A stretch of 64,000 bases of DNA from Planctomycetota bacterium (GCA_016712565.1 JADJQU010000006.1:248001-312000); one strand, 5' to 3'; positions 18,539-28,182 are shown, numbered from the stretch's first letter. Translations and numbers: made by a program. The notes: generated by a model from the sequence alone, not told the origin.

Positions 18539-19717
18539 ATGGACACACCGAAACTTCCCCCGCTTCCCCGCTTCGAGGACGACGACCACGGGCCCGCGGC
18601 CGCGCGCGCGAGGCGCGAGCTGGCGGAACGGAGCGCCGGCGTCTCCCTGGTCCACGTGGCGGGCGCGCCCGTGGATTCCCGAAGCGCCAAGGGCAACGTG
18701 GAGAACCTGGTCGGATACGTCCAGGTGCCCCTGGGGCTCGCCGGGCCGCTCCAGGTGGACACTTCGGCGGGACGGAGCGAGGTGTACGTGCCCATGGCGA
18801 CCAACGAGGGCGCCCTGGTGGCCTCCCACGCCCGCGGCATGCGGCTCCTCGCCGCGGGCGGCGGGGCGCGCTCGCGCGTGATCCGCGAGGGGCTGACGCA
18901 GATCCCCATGCTCGTGTACGACGACGCGGCGGGGGCTTCGCGGGCGCGGGAACTCGTGGCGGGGCTGTTCCCCGGCTGGCGCGAGCACGTGGCGGCCACG
19001 ACGCGGCATGGGGCCCTGGTGAGCGCTCGGCCGGAACAACTGGGGCGCCGACTGGCCCTGCGGCTCGAATTCACCACCGGCGATGCCATCGGGATCAACA
19101 TGGCCGCCGCGGCGGCCGACCACTGTTCGCGTTCCCTGGCCCTGGCCAGCGGCGCCCGCGAGTGCCACGTGCACGGCGAGGACGTCGAGAAGCGCGCCAA
19201 CGCGCGCGCCCTGATCGAGGGCCGCGGCCGCAGCGTGGTCTGTGACGCGACGATTCCCCGCGCCGCCCTGGCGAGTCTCGCGCGGGCGACGCCCGAGCAG
19301 CTGGTGCGCGTCCACCGCACGTACACGGTGGGATTCGCCCAGCTCGGCACGCAGAACTGGCTGGTGCAGAGCGCCAACGGGCTCGCCGCCGTGCTGATCG
19401 CCTGCGGCCAGGACGCGGCCTACCTCACGGAATGCGCCACCGGGCACCTGGACCTGGATCTGGACGCGCGGGGCGACCTGTACGCCTGCGCCTCCCTGCC
19501 CTCGCTCCTCGTGGGCACCGTGGGGGGCGGCTCGGCCAAGGGCACGGCGGCGGAGTGTCTGGGGCTCCTGGGCTGCGCGGGCAGCGGCCAGGCCAACGCC
19601 TTCGCCGAGATCCTGGGAGCGGTGGTGCTGGCGGGGGATCTGTCGCTGATGGCGGCCTTCGCCAGCGGAGAATTCGTGGCGGCCCACGAGCGCCTGGGGC
19701 GCAACCGGCCGATTTGA
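18539..19717 (+). CDS. Hydroxymethylglutaryl-CoA reductase
   Basis: 392 residues from the ATG at 18539, preceded by a GGGGAGG-type ribosome site. The family signatures are present in order: ENLVGYVQVPLGLAGP near the N-terminus, PMATNEGALVAS with the catalytic Glu90, FTTGDAIGINMA (nicotinamide cofactor loop), HGEDVEKRAN with a candidate catalytic Lys, GTVGGGSAKGTA, and the C-terminal His383 in AAHERLGRNR. The enzyme reduces HMG-CoA to mevalonate, or runs in reverse in mevalonate catabolism. The motifs look closer to class I than class II, which suggests NADPH. No other mevalonate pathway gene is in the window. The gene probably reads into the permease 40 nt downstream. Confidence 0.93.
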   Translation: MDTPKLPPLPRFEDDDHGPAAARARRELAERSAGVSLVHVAGAPVDSRSAKGNVENLVGYVQVPLGLAGPLQVDTSAGRSEVYVPMATNEGALVASHARGMRLLAAGGGARSRVIREGLTQIPMLVYDDAAGASRARELVAGLFPGWREHVAATTRHGALVSARPEQLGRRLALRLEFTTGDAIGINMAAAAADHCSRSLALASGARECHVHGEDVEKRANARALIEGRGRSVVCDATIPRAALASLARATPEQLVRVHRTYTVGFAQLGTQNWLVQSANGLAAVLIACGQDAAYLTECATGHLDLDLDARGDLYACASLPSLLVGTVGGGSAKGTAAECLGLLGCAGSGQANAFAEILGAVVLAGDLSLMAAFASGEFVAAHERLGRNRPI

Positions 19718-19757
19718 TCGCGCCGCCTGCTACCCTGTCGCGCTCGAAGCCCCGCGC

Positions 19758-21694
19758 GTGAACGCCAGTCTCCTCCTCGCCATCGCGACCCTCGCCCTGG
19801 TCGTCGGTCCCCTGTTCGAGCGCCTGGCCCGCGGCCAGCCGCGCGTCGCGGGTCTCGTGGACGGCCTGACCGTGGGCGGCGTGCTGGTGGTCTCGCTCCT
19901 GCACTTGATGCCCGAGTCCACCGCCCACATCGGACTGTGGGCGCCGTTGCTGCTGGTGATCGGCCTGTTCGTGCCCCAGGTCGCGGAACGGAGCCTGGCA
20001 CACCGTTGGCAGGGCTGGCGCATCACCGTCGGCGCGCTGATCCTGGTGCTGTTCGTGGGCCACCTGCTCGTGGAGGGTGCCGCCCTGGCTTCCACCGCCA
20101 GCGACGAGCGCCTGGCGCTGGCGACGGTGCTGGTGGTTGCCGGCCACAACCTGCCCCTGGGCGTGCTGCTCTGGGGCCAGACCCGTCGCCGCTTCGGCCG
20201 TTTCTGGTCCACGGTGGTGATCCTGGCCGTGGCGGCGATCACCTGGTTCGGCCCGCTGTTGCCCATCAGCTCAATGTCGTTCTCGGCCATCTGCTCGGCG
20301 CTGCTCGCCGGCGGCCTGCTGCACCTCGTGATCCAGCACGAGTCCGGCCAGCCCACGCCCGAGGATCGGGGCGTGCGCAACACCTGGGCCGCCATCGGCG
20401 CCGTGGGGGCGGGGTGGCTCCTGATCCGTTACCTGGGCGTGGAGGAGGGGCATTCCGACCACGCCCACGGGGGCGCGCACCTGCCGGCGGAGTTTCTGGA
20501 GCTGTTTCTGGAAACCGCGCCGCCGCTGCTCTTGGGCGTGCTGGCTGCCGGGCTGATCGAGGCCCTCCTGCCCGAGGCCGCGGTGCGTTGGATGGGCCGC
20601 GGCTCGAGCTTCAGCCAGGCCCTGCGGGGAGTGGCTGTGGGCACGCCCATGCCGGTCTGCTCCTGCGGCGTGCTGCCGATCTACCGGGCGCTGATCCAGA
20701 AGGGCGTGCCCGCCACCGCGGGGCTGGCGCTCCTGGTGGCCGCGCCCGAAATCGGAGTCGATTCCGGTGCTCCTGTCGCTTTCCCTGCTGGGGTGGAAGA
20801 CCACCGCGGTGCGGCTCCTTTGCGCGCTGCTCCTGGCCCTGGCCATCGGCTGGTTCGTGGGCACTCGGGTCCGCGCCGCGGCTCCGCGCGGGGTGGGGGG
20901 AGAGCCTCGCCACCCGGCCCACGATGGTGGACAGGCCCACGCGCACGAGCACGGGCATGGTCACGCGCACGGGCACGAGCACGAGCACGGGCACGAGCAC
21001 GCACGGGCACGAGCACGCGGGCACCGGGGAGGACGCGCACGCCGCCGGCTTCGGGGCCAAGCCCGTGGGCTGGCGCGGCGTGGTCCGGGGGGTGTTCGAA
21101 ACCTGGGCGCACCTGGGACCGTGGATCCTCTTCGGGCTGTTCGCCACGGTGGTGGCCGAGCACTATTTCATGGAGAGCGCCACGGGTTGGGCGGCATCCA
21201 TCACTCCCTGGCAGCAGGTGCTGGCCCTGACGCTCCTGGGACTGCCCTCGTACATCTGTGCCACGGCGGCGACGCCCTTCGCCGCCGTGCTGCTCGCCAG
21301 CGGCTTCAGCCCCGGCGCGGTGCTCGCCTTCCTGCTCACGGGGCCGGCCACCAACTGGACCACCTTTGCAGCCCTGAGCCAGCTGCACTCGCGCAAGGTC
21401 GCCCTGCTCTTCGCCGCCACGGCCCTGGTGGTCACCGTGGCCCTGGGACTGGGGGTCAACACGTTGCTGGGGCCCGTGGCTTCGGGAACCGGGCCGGACC
21501 ACGGGGCCCCGCCGGGAATGCTGAACTTCGCCTCGACGGCCGTCCTGTGCGCCTTGACGCTCTGGGTTGCCCTGCGACTGGGGCCGCGCGGGTTCCTGGC
21601 CCAGCTCTCGCCGGGGGCGGCCCCGCACGTGCACGGACCCGCGCCCGATGGCCCCCGGGCGGAGGCCCCGGGCCCGGTTCCGAAGGGCCCGTAG
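19758..21694 (+). CDS. Metal permease: ZIP-like N-terminus plus CSCG permease (two apparent frame breaks)
   Basis: Three frames must be joined to give about 645 residues. Frame one runs to GVDS (about 20765), where dropping one G gives VLLSLSLLGWK. A second break lies near 21000 in a GGCAC/GAGCAC repeat. The N-terminal 220 residues are hydrophobic with HLMPES, GHLLVEGAA and GHNLPLG, like ZIP metal transporters. The middle carries PVCSCGVLPIYRALIQKG, the signature of the YraQ/SO_0444-type permeases. A loop rich in His-Gly/His-Glu follows, then further membrane helices (YICATAATPFAAVLLASG and TGPATNWTT). It probably moves a divalent metal such as zinc or copper across the inner membrane; direction and metal are inference. 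A TACCCT at 19731-19736 could be a -10. Confidence 0.75.
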
Positions 21695-21716
21695 GCGGCC
21701 CTCCTCGGCACTTTGC

Positions 21717-21744
21717 TTGACCCGCGCAGGGCTCTCGTTACCTT
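21717..21744 (+). promoter_or_regulatory. Possible sigma-70-type promoter upstream of EF-G
   Basis: TTGACC (21717-21722), 16 nt, then TACCTT (21739-21744), in an A/T-richer patch of the 189-nt gap. The transcript would have a leader of about 130 nt before the EF-G start. Confidence 0.35.
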
Positions 21745-21883
21745 ATTTGCCCTCCGGAGTCCGCGGCGGCGCCCCAGCGGCGCGTCCGCGAGCCCTCCAG
21801 CCGCCAGACCTCCCTGGTCTCGTTCCCACGGCGCGTCTGGACGGTAACGGCTCCATCCGCCCCTTTTCTCTCCCCCGACGTCT

Positions 21884-24013
21884 ATGCCGCCGATCGTCAT
21901 CACCCAGCGCCCCACGAACAGCTCGCCGACCGCCAAGCGGCTGTGCACCCACCGCAACATCGGCATCATGGCGCACATCGATGCCGGCAAGACGACGGTC
22001 ACCGAGCGCATCCTCTTCCTGACGAAGAAGATCCACAAGATCGGGGAGGTCCACGACGGTGAAACGACGATGGACTACCTCGAGGAGGAGCGCAAGCGCG
22101 GCATCACCATCCAGTCCGCCGCCACCAGCGCGGAATGGCGCGCCCATTCGATCAACATCATCGACACTCCCGGGCACGTGGACTTCACGGCCGAGGTGGA
22201 GCGCTCGCTGCGCGTCCTGGACGGTGCCGTGGCGGTGTTCGACGGCGTCAACGGAGTCGAGGCCCAGTCCGAGACGGTCTGGCGCCAGGCGGACCGCTAC
22301 CGCGTGCCGCGGATCTGCTTCATCAACAAGCTCGACCGCACCGGCGCGGACTTCAACTACTCGGTGCAGACGATCATCGATCGCCTGGGCGCGCGACCGG
22401 TGCCGATCCAGATGCCCGTGGGCATGGAGAAGAGCTTCCGGGGTCTGGTGGACCTGATCACGATGCGCTTCTACGAGTTCGTCGGCGAGGACACCGAGCA
22501 GAAGACCATCGAACAGGATGTGCCCGCGGAAGTGCTCGAAGACGCCAAGGCCGCCCGCAAGCACATGTTGGAAGCCGCGGCGGAGAACGACGAGAAGCTC
22601 CTCGACCTGTATGTCGAGGACAAGGAGATGCCGCCGGAGATGATCCTCTCGGCGCTGCGCAAGGCGACGATCGCCATGCAGATCACGCCGGTCGTTTGCG
22701 GCTCCGCGCTCAAGCACAAGGGCGTCAATTTCCTGCTGGACGCGGTGATCAACTTCCTGCCCCATCCCCAGGACGTGCCGCCGGTCACGGGCTCCATTCC
22801 GCGCTCCGACGAGGAGGCCACGCGCAAGGTGGAGGACACGGAGCCCATGTGCCTCCTGGCCTTCAAGACCATCGCCGAGCCCACGGGCGACCTGACCTTC
22901 GTGCGCGTGTACTCGGGCGTGCTGAGCGCCTCGACGCGCGTGCTGAACCCGCGCACGGGCAAGAACGAGCGCATCGGCCGCATCGTGCGCATGCACGCCA
23001 ACAAGCGCGAGCCCGTCGACGAGCTGCGCTGCGGCGACATCGCCGCCGTGGTCGGCCTGAAGAACACCTACACGGGGGACACCCTGTGCGACGAGGACAA
23101 GCCGATCCAGCTCTCGAAGATCCAGTTCCCCGAGGCCGTGATCGCCATGTCCCTGGAGCCCAAGAAGTCCGGCGACCGCGACAAGCTGGGCGAGGTCATC
23201 GGCCGCATGATGCGCGAGGACCCGACGTTCAAGGCCCAGACCAACGAGGCCACGGGCGAACTGGTGATCTCGGGCATGGGCGAGCTGCACCTGGAGGTGA
23301 TCACCAACCGCATCCAGAACGACTACAAGTGCGAGGTGGTCACCGGCAAGCCGAAGGTGGCCTACAAGCAGCGCCTGGCGAAGTCCCTGGAGACCGAGGC
23401 CCGCTACATCCGCCAGTCGGGCGGCCGCGGCCAGTACGCGGTGGTGTGGGTCAAGTTCGAGCCGGTGCAGACCGAGGGCGGCGGCTTCGAGTTCGTCGAC
23501 GGGATCAAGGGCGGCTCCATTCCGCGCGAGTTCATCCCGGCGGTGGAGAAGGGCCTGACCGACGGCTTCAACTCGGGCGGCCGCACCGGCTTCCCGTTCG
23601 TCAACGTGCGCGCCACGCTGTTCGACGGCAAGTACCACGACGTGGACTCCAGTGAAATGGCGTTCCAGTCGGCGGGCGTGCTGGCCTTCCGTCAGGCGGC
23701 CGAGAACAACGTCACGTTGCTCGAGCCGATCATGAAGATCGAAGTGCGCGTGCCCGAGGACTACCTCGGCGGCGTCGTCGGCGACCTGAACAGCCGCCGC
23801 GGCGAGGTCAGCGACGTCGACGCCCTGGGCAACCTGAGGATCATCCGCGCCCTGGTGCCGATCGCCGAAATGTTCGCCTACTCCTCGGCCCTGCGCGGCG
23901 CCACCCAGGGCCGCGGCTCCTACGCCATGGAACTGCACGAGTACCGCGACGTGCCGCGCAACCTGGCCGAGAAGATCCTCGACTCCAGCAAGCGCGACAA
24001 CGAGAAGGGCTAG
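21884..24013 (+). CDS. fusA: Translation elongation factor G
   Basis: 709 residues, full length. GTPase motifs are intact: AHIDAGKTT (P-loop), RGITIQSAA (switch I), DTPGHVDF (G3) and NKLDRTGADF (G4). Domains II-V follow, with QSGGRGQYAV, the SGGRTGFP region and the C-terminal RGATQGRGSY segment. EF-G drives ribosomal translocation, and some paralogues act with ribosome recycling factor. The gene is not in a str operon (no rpsL, rpsG or tuf beside it), so it may be a second, specialised EF-G copy such as the spdEFG type known from planctomycetes and spirochaetes; that is inference. A propeller gene follows 19 nt later. The ATG at 21884 was chosen because the GTPase domain starts about 25 residues in, as usual. 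Confidence 0.95.
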   Translation: MPPIVITQRPTNSSPTAKRLCTHRNIGIMAHIDAGKTTVTERILFLTKKIHKIGEVHDGETTMDYLEEERKRGITIQSAATSAEWRAHSINIIDTPGHVDFTAEVERSLRVLDGAVAVFDGVNGVEAQSETVWRQADRYRVPRICFINKLDRTGADFNYSVQTIIDRLGARPVPIQMPVGMEKSFRGLVDLITMRFYEFVGEDTEQKTIEQDVPAEVLEDAKAARKHMLEAAAENDEKLLDLYVEDKEMPPEMILSALRKATIAMQITPVVCGSALKHKGVNFLLDAVINFLPHPQDVPPVTGSIPRSDEEATRKVEDTEPMCLLAFKTIAEPTGDLTFVRVYSGVLSASTRVLNPRTGKNERIGRIVRMHANKREPVDELRCGDIAAVVGLKNTYTGDTLCDEDKPIQLSKIQFPEAVIAMSLEPKKSGDRDKLGEVIGRMMREDPTFKAQTNEATGELVISGMGELHLEVITNRIQNDYKCEVVTGKPKVAYKQRLAKSLETEARYIRQSGGRGQYAVVWVKFEPVQTEGGGFEFVDGIKGGSIPREFIPAVEKGLTDGFNSGGRTGFPFVNVRATLFDGKYHDVDSSEMAFQSAGVLAFRQAAENNVTLLEPIMKIEVRVPEDYLGGVVGDLNSRRGEVSDVDALGNLRIIRALVPIAEMFAYSSALRGATQGRGSYAMELHEYRDVPRNLAEKILDSSKRDNEKG

Positions 24014-24032
24014 GCCCCCAGGCCCTGTTCCC

Positions 24033-25049
24033 ATGACCCGCACCGCGCGACGACGCTGGAGCCGCGAGCTCCAGTTCGAGGTCGACGGCATCGCCGTGGG
24101 CCCCAGCGGCCCCGTGCTGGTCCACGTCTACGAGCCGCCCGCGGGCGAGCGCTGGATGGACGCGGCGATCCCCGGCAAGCTCGGGGCCCTCGACCGATCC
24201 AGCGGCGAGATCCTGTGGGTGTCCCCCTGCGAGGTGGGCTACGGCCGCGGCTTCGGCGCGGGCTTCGGCGGTCAGGAGGACGTGATCGTCGCCGGTCCCT
24301 CCGCCAACGGCCACCGCGTCGTGCGCATGACCCTGGGTTCGGGGGAACTGCGCGATGCGCGCACGATTCCCGCCTTCGACGAGGCCATCGTGTCCGAGGA
24401 CATCGCCGTCTTCGCCTCGAAGAAGCGCGTCATGGCCATCGACACGAAGACCCTGCAGGAGCGCTGGAGCTACTCCAAGGAAACCGAGCGCTACCACAAC
24501 ATCGCCCGCTCCGGCGCGCGAGTCTTCGTGGTGGTTTCCAACGCCAAGACCAAGAAGCAGGGCCTGCTCGCCTTGGATGCACGCACGGGCAAACTGGAGG
24601 CGTCCCTGCTCGCCCCGGAACAGTCCGTGATCCACGGCGTCACCGCCGACGCGCTGGGCCTCACCTTGATCCTCGACAACCTGCCCGCCGCGCTCCCGCG
24701 CGAGGCGTTGATGGAGTACCTGCGCCGCAGCGAGGACGAGGACCTGGGCCCGGCCCTGGCCCTGTGCTCGCTCAAGCCCGACTCCAAGCCCGGCGACGCG
24801 CCCCTGTGGTTCGAAACCCTGGCGGGCGAGGAGGACGGCGAGTTCCCCGAGGTGGCCGTCCACGCCGACGCCGGGCGCCTGTACCTCGTCAAGGGGGCAC
24901 TCCTGGAAGCGCGCGACGCGTTGACGGGCCGGCGCCTCGACGAATGGGCCGTGCCGGGCCTCGACGAGCGCGTGGCGTGGTCGGTGGCCCAGGGGGCCTG
25001 CCTGCTGGCCGAGGAAACGCGGGTCTCGATCTTCGAACTGCCGGCGTAG
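24033..25049 (+). CDS. PQQ-like beta-propeller protein
   Basis: 338 residues. Repeated blade-like units end in short beta motifs such as GALDRSSGEILWVS, VMAIDTKTLQERWSY, GLLALDARTGKLEAS and ARDALTGRRLDEWAV, the pattern of PQQ/WD-like propellers (x-L-D-x-x-T/S-G-x-x-x-W). No signal peptide or membrane segment is seen, so a cytosolic scaffold is more likely than a quinoprotein enzyme. It starts 19 nt after EF-G and is probably cotranscribed with it. No catalytic residues can be named. Function unknown. Confidence 0.65.
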   Translation: MTRTARRRWSRELQFEVDGIAVGPSGPVLVHVYEPPAGERWMDAAIPGKLGALDRSSGEILWVSPCEVGYGRGFGAGFGGQEDVIVAGPSANGHRVVRMTLGSGELRDARTIPAFDEAIVSEDIAVFASKKRVMAIDTKTLQERWSYSKETERYHNIARSGARVFVVVSNAKTKKQGLLALDARTGKLEASLLAPEQSVIHGVTADALGLTLILDNLPAALPREALMEYLRRSEDEDLGPALALCSLKPDSKPGDAPLWFETLAGEEDGEFPEVAVHADAGRLYLVKGALLEARDALTGRRLDEWAVPGLDERVAWSVAQGACLLAEETRVSIFELPA

Positions 25050-25128
25050 GCCGCCTACGTCCGGGCCTGCTTCGCACCCCGCTCCAGGGCACTTCCGCCC
25101 CACCTTCCCCGTCCAATCGCCCGCGGGG

Positions 25129-25134
25129 TATCCT
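25129..25134 (+). promoter_or_regulatory. -10-like TATCCT upstream of tex
   Basis: TATCCT sits 90 nt upstream of the chosen tex start, which has its own Shine-Dalgarno (AGGAG). No convincing -35 box was found, so confidence is low. Confidence 0.3.
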
Positions 25135-25224
25135 GTTCGGCCCCGTTCTCGACCCCCGCAACCCGGCGACGCCTCCGCGATCCCAGCGAGAGTGCGCCGC
25201 GCCACTCGACCCAGGAGTCCACCC

Positions 25225-27879
25225 GTGACCTCCCCCAAGATCCTCGCTGCGATTTCCCGCGAATTCTCCGCCCGCCCGGAGCACGTCCACGCCGCGCTGG
25301 AGATGCTCGACGTGGGGATGCTCTCGCCCTTCATCGCCCGCGTGCGCCGCGAGCCGTGCGGCGTGATGAGCGAGAGTTTCGTGCGCCGCATCGCGCACCG
25401 GCGCGAGGAGCTGGAGGAGCTGGACCGCCGCCGCGCGACGATCCTGCGCATGGTTCAGGCCAGCACCTCGGCCACGCCCGCGGACCTGGAACGCGTCGAG
25501 AACTGCATGGACCGCTTCGAGCTGGAGGACCTGTTCGTGCCGCACCGGCGGCCCGAGCTGGAGGTCCAGCACGCCCTCGACCGCGGTCTGGGCAAGCTCG
25601 CCGACCTGCTGGTGGAGCCCCTGCCGCGGGCACCGAAGACCGAGGCCCAGGACGCCGAGGTCGCGGAGCAGGAATCGCGCGAGGCCGCCGCCGAGGACGA
25701 GGAGGCGCGGCGCGCCCTCCAGGCCGGCCTCAGGGCCGACGAGGCTCTGGGGGCGGATTCCGCCCGCGCGGTCTCCCACGGAGCTCCGCTGGAGACGGCC
25801 TCCGAGGACGGTTCCGAGGCTCCCAAGCAGTCCGCGGAGCCCGAGAGCTCCGGGGAAAACCCCGAGAGCGACGAGGCCGCGGGCGAGACCCACGCTGGGG
25901 AGGAAGACAGCGCCGCGCCGTCCTCCGACCCGGCGGTCACCTGGGAGGGCCGCCCCGAGAAGGTGGACGAGGAGGGTGCCGCGGTGCCCGAGGCCGTCCA
26001 CTCGCCCGAAATGGTGCCGCTCACCGATCACGTGGAGCTCACGCCGGCACTGGCGCGGGCCTGCGCCCCGTTCGTCAATCCCGACCGCGGCATCCACACC
26101 GAAGCCGAGGCTCTGGCGGGCGCCATGCGGATCCTCTCGGACCGCCTGGGTCGCGACGCGCGCCTGCGGGGACTGGTGCGCCGCCTGCTGCGCAAGCACG
26201 GCGTGCTCACCGTGCGCGCCACCGGGGGCGAGGGCAAGGTCGGCCGTCACAAGCCGCTGCTCAAGCTCAAGCAACCCGTGCGGCAGATCCAAGGCCACCG
26301 ACTGCTGGCCGTGCGCCAGGCCCAGAAGGAGCGCGCCGTCACGACGGTGATCACGCTCGACGTCGGACAGGTGCTGCCCAAGGTGCGCGCGGCCCTGGGC
26401 CGCCACACCCATCCGGACTTCGCGGGTGTGCTCGACACCATCGCCCGCCAGGCCCTGGAGCGCCGCCTGCTGCCGGTGGTGGAGGCCGACGTGCGCCTCG
26501 AACTCAAGGAGCGGGCCGACGAGGAGGCCCTGCGCTTCCTCGCCCAGCACCTGCGCGAAATGCTGCTCACGCCCGTCTGGGGACCCTTCCCGGTGGTCGG
26601 CGTGGACGTGGGCCCCAAGGGCGACCTGACCTTCTGCGCCGTGGGCCCGGGCGGGGCGCCGATCACCAAGGAACTCACCAAGGAGGACGGCACCACGGAA
26701 GTGCTGCGCGGCTTCAAGGTCGACGTCGAGGGCAAGGACGATGCCGCCCTGGCGGCGGAGATCGAGGCGGGTCTGGCCCAGTTGGGCGAAACGGCCATGC
26801 GCATCTTCGCCCTGGGACACGGCAAGGCCATGCGCGCCGGGCTCTCCAAGTTGCGGGCCGCCTTCCGCGCCGGCGGCCGTGGCGACTCCTTCGCTTTCGC
26901 CGTCAACGACTCCGGGCTGTCGAGCTACGCCAACTCCGAAATGGCCCGCCAGGAGCTGGGTCAGTTCAGCGTGCCCCAGCGCATGGCCGTGAGCCTGGGC
27001 CGCCGCCTGCAGGACCCCCTGGCGGAGTTCCTCAAGGTGGACCCGCGCCACCTGGGCGTGGGCGCCGAGCAAGGACTGGTCAGCAAGGCCAACGTGCGGC
27101 GCGTGTTCAACGACGCGATCCAATCGGCGGTGTCGCTCGTGGGTTGCGACGTCAACCACGTCGATCCGGTGCTCCTGGAGCACATCCCCGGCCTGGATCG
27201 TGCCGCCGCCAAGCGCCTGACGGCCCGCCGGGCCGAGAAGCCCTTCGAGAGCCGCGAGGAATTGCGCCAGGACGGGCTGCTCAGCGAAGTGCAGTGGACC
27301 AACGCCATCGCCTTCCTGCGCGTGCCGGGCTCCCCCGAACCCCTGGACTCCACGGGCCTGCATCCTGAGCAGTACGCCCTGGCCCGGCGCGTGATCGAGG
27401 CCGGCGGCATCGGCGTGGAAGAGGCGCTGAACCGTCCCGGGTCCACCAAGGGCATGCGCCGCGCCGATTTCGGCGTCGACGAGCTCACCTGGCGTGACCT
27501 GATGCGCGAGATCGCCTTCCCCGGACGCGACTCGAGGCTCCGGCTGTTCGTTCCGCGCCTCCTGGATCCGGCCACGGATCCCGTGACGCTGACCCCGGGC
27601 CGGACCCTGGAGGGCATCATCACCAACGTCGCCAGCTTCGGGGCCTTCGTGGACGTGGGACTCCCCCAGGACGCGATGATCCACATCAGCGAGATCTCCG
27701 ATCGCTACGTGCGCGATGCGCGCGAGCTGCTCTCGGTGGGCAGCACGGTGCGCGTGCGCATCGTCGAGCCCTCGATGCCGCGCATGGCCGTGAGCCTCAA
27801 GAACGTGGCTCCCCCGGAGCGCGAGCCCCGGAGAGAGCGCCCGCCGCGGCCCGAGCGCGCTGCCGGCCCCGACGGCTAG
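25225..27879 (+). CDS. tex: Tex family S1 RNA-binding protein (transcription accessory protein)
   Basis: 884 residues from a GTG preceded by AGGAG at a good distance; an upstream GTG at 25192 lacks this. The family order is present: an N-terminal helical domain (FIARVRRE, RVENCMDRFELEDLFVPHRRPE), a YqgF/RNase-H-like domain (VVGVDVGPKGDL), two helix-hairpin-helix units (LEHIPGLDRAAAKRL) and a C-terminal S1 domain (GIITNVASFGAFVDVG). Tex binds nucleic acids and is linked to transcription and RNA turnover. An acidic, low-complexity insert of about 140 residues (Glu/Asp/Ala/Ser-rich) interrupts the N-terminal helical region. The frame ends at a TAG at 27877-27879, but an RG-rich tail continues in the same frame afterwards. 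That entry is given separately. Confidence 0.93.
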   Translation: MTSPKILAAISREFSARPEHVHAALEMLDVGMLSPFIARVRREPCGVMSESFVRRIAHRREELEELDRRRATILRMVQASTSATPADLERVENCMDRFELEDLFVPHRRPELEVQHALDRGLGKLADLLVEPLPRAPKTEAQDAEVAEQESREAAAEDEEARRALQAGLRADEALGADSARAVSHGAPLETASEDGSEAPKQSAEPESSGENPESDEAAGETHAGEEDSAAPSSDPAVTWEGRPEKVDEEGAAVPEAVHSPEMVPLTDHVELTPALARACAPFVNPDRGIHTEAEALAGAMRILSDRLGRDARLRGLVRRLLRKHGVLTVRATGGEGKVGRHKPLLKLKQPVRQIQGHRLLAVRQAQKERAVTTVITLDVGQVLPKVRAALGRHTHPDFAGVLDTIARQALERRLLPVVEADVRLELKERADEEALRFLAQHLREMLLTPVWGPFPVVGVDVGPKGDLTFCAVGPGGAPITKELTKEDGTTEVLRGFKVDVEGKDDAALAAEIEAGLAQLGETAMRIFALGHGKAMRAGLSKLRAAFRAGGRGDSFAFAVNDSGLSSYANSEMARQELGQFSVPQRMAVSLGRRLQDPLAEFLKVDPRHLGVGAEQGLVSKANVRRVFNDAIQSAVSLVGCDVNHVDPVLLEHIPGLDRAAAKRLTARRAEKPFESREELRQDGLLSEVQWTNAIAFLRVPGSPEPLDSTGLHPEQYALARRVIEAGGIGVEEALNRPGSTKGMRRADFGVDELTWRDLMREIAFPGRDSRLRLFVPRLLDPATDPVTLTPGRTLEGIITNVASFGAFVDVGLPQDAMIHISEISDRYVRDARELLSVGSTVRVRIVEPSMPRMAVSLKNVAPPEREPRRERPPRPERAAGPDG

Positions 27880-28182
27880 CAGGGGCACCGCGGCGACCGC
27901 GGGCCCCGCCGGGGCGGCCGTGGGCGGGAGGAGCGCGAACCGCGCAAGCCGGAGGCTCCGGTTCGCGCGGCCGTTTCCCGCCGCGACGGATTGGCCGGCG
28001 CCGGCGGCGGCCGCAAGGACCGCTTCGGCGGGGGCCGCGGCGGCAAGCGCGAGCGCGAAGGCGGCGGCCGTGACGAGGGCTACGACCCGCAGGCCGTGCG
28101 CGCGGTGTCCAAGACGCCCGAGAACAAGCCCTTCGCCAGCCTGAAGGCGCTGATCAAGCCGACGGAACCGCCGGCCGAGTAG
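27880..28182 (+). other. In-frame continuation of tex after a TAG: Arg/Gly-rich tail
   Basis: Reading straight on after the TAG of tex, the same frame stays open for 100 codons and ends at a second TAG at 28180-28182. The translation is Arg/Gly-rich (GRGREEREPRKPE, then GGGRGGKREREGG) and ends NKPFASLKALIKP, which resembles the short conserved tail of Tex proteins in which an NPFA-type motif follows a basic linker. A separate small gene starting at 27991 is possible but has no convincing ribosome site. The simplest readings are a nonsense or base-call error in an otherwise longer Tex, or stop-codon readthrough (TAG CAG context). No indel is needed because the frame is unchanged. Confidence 0.5.
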
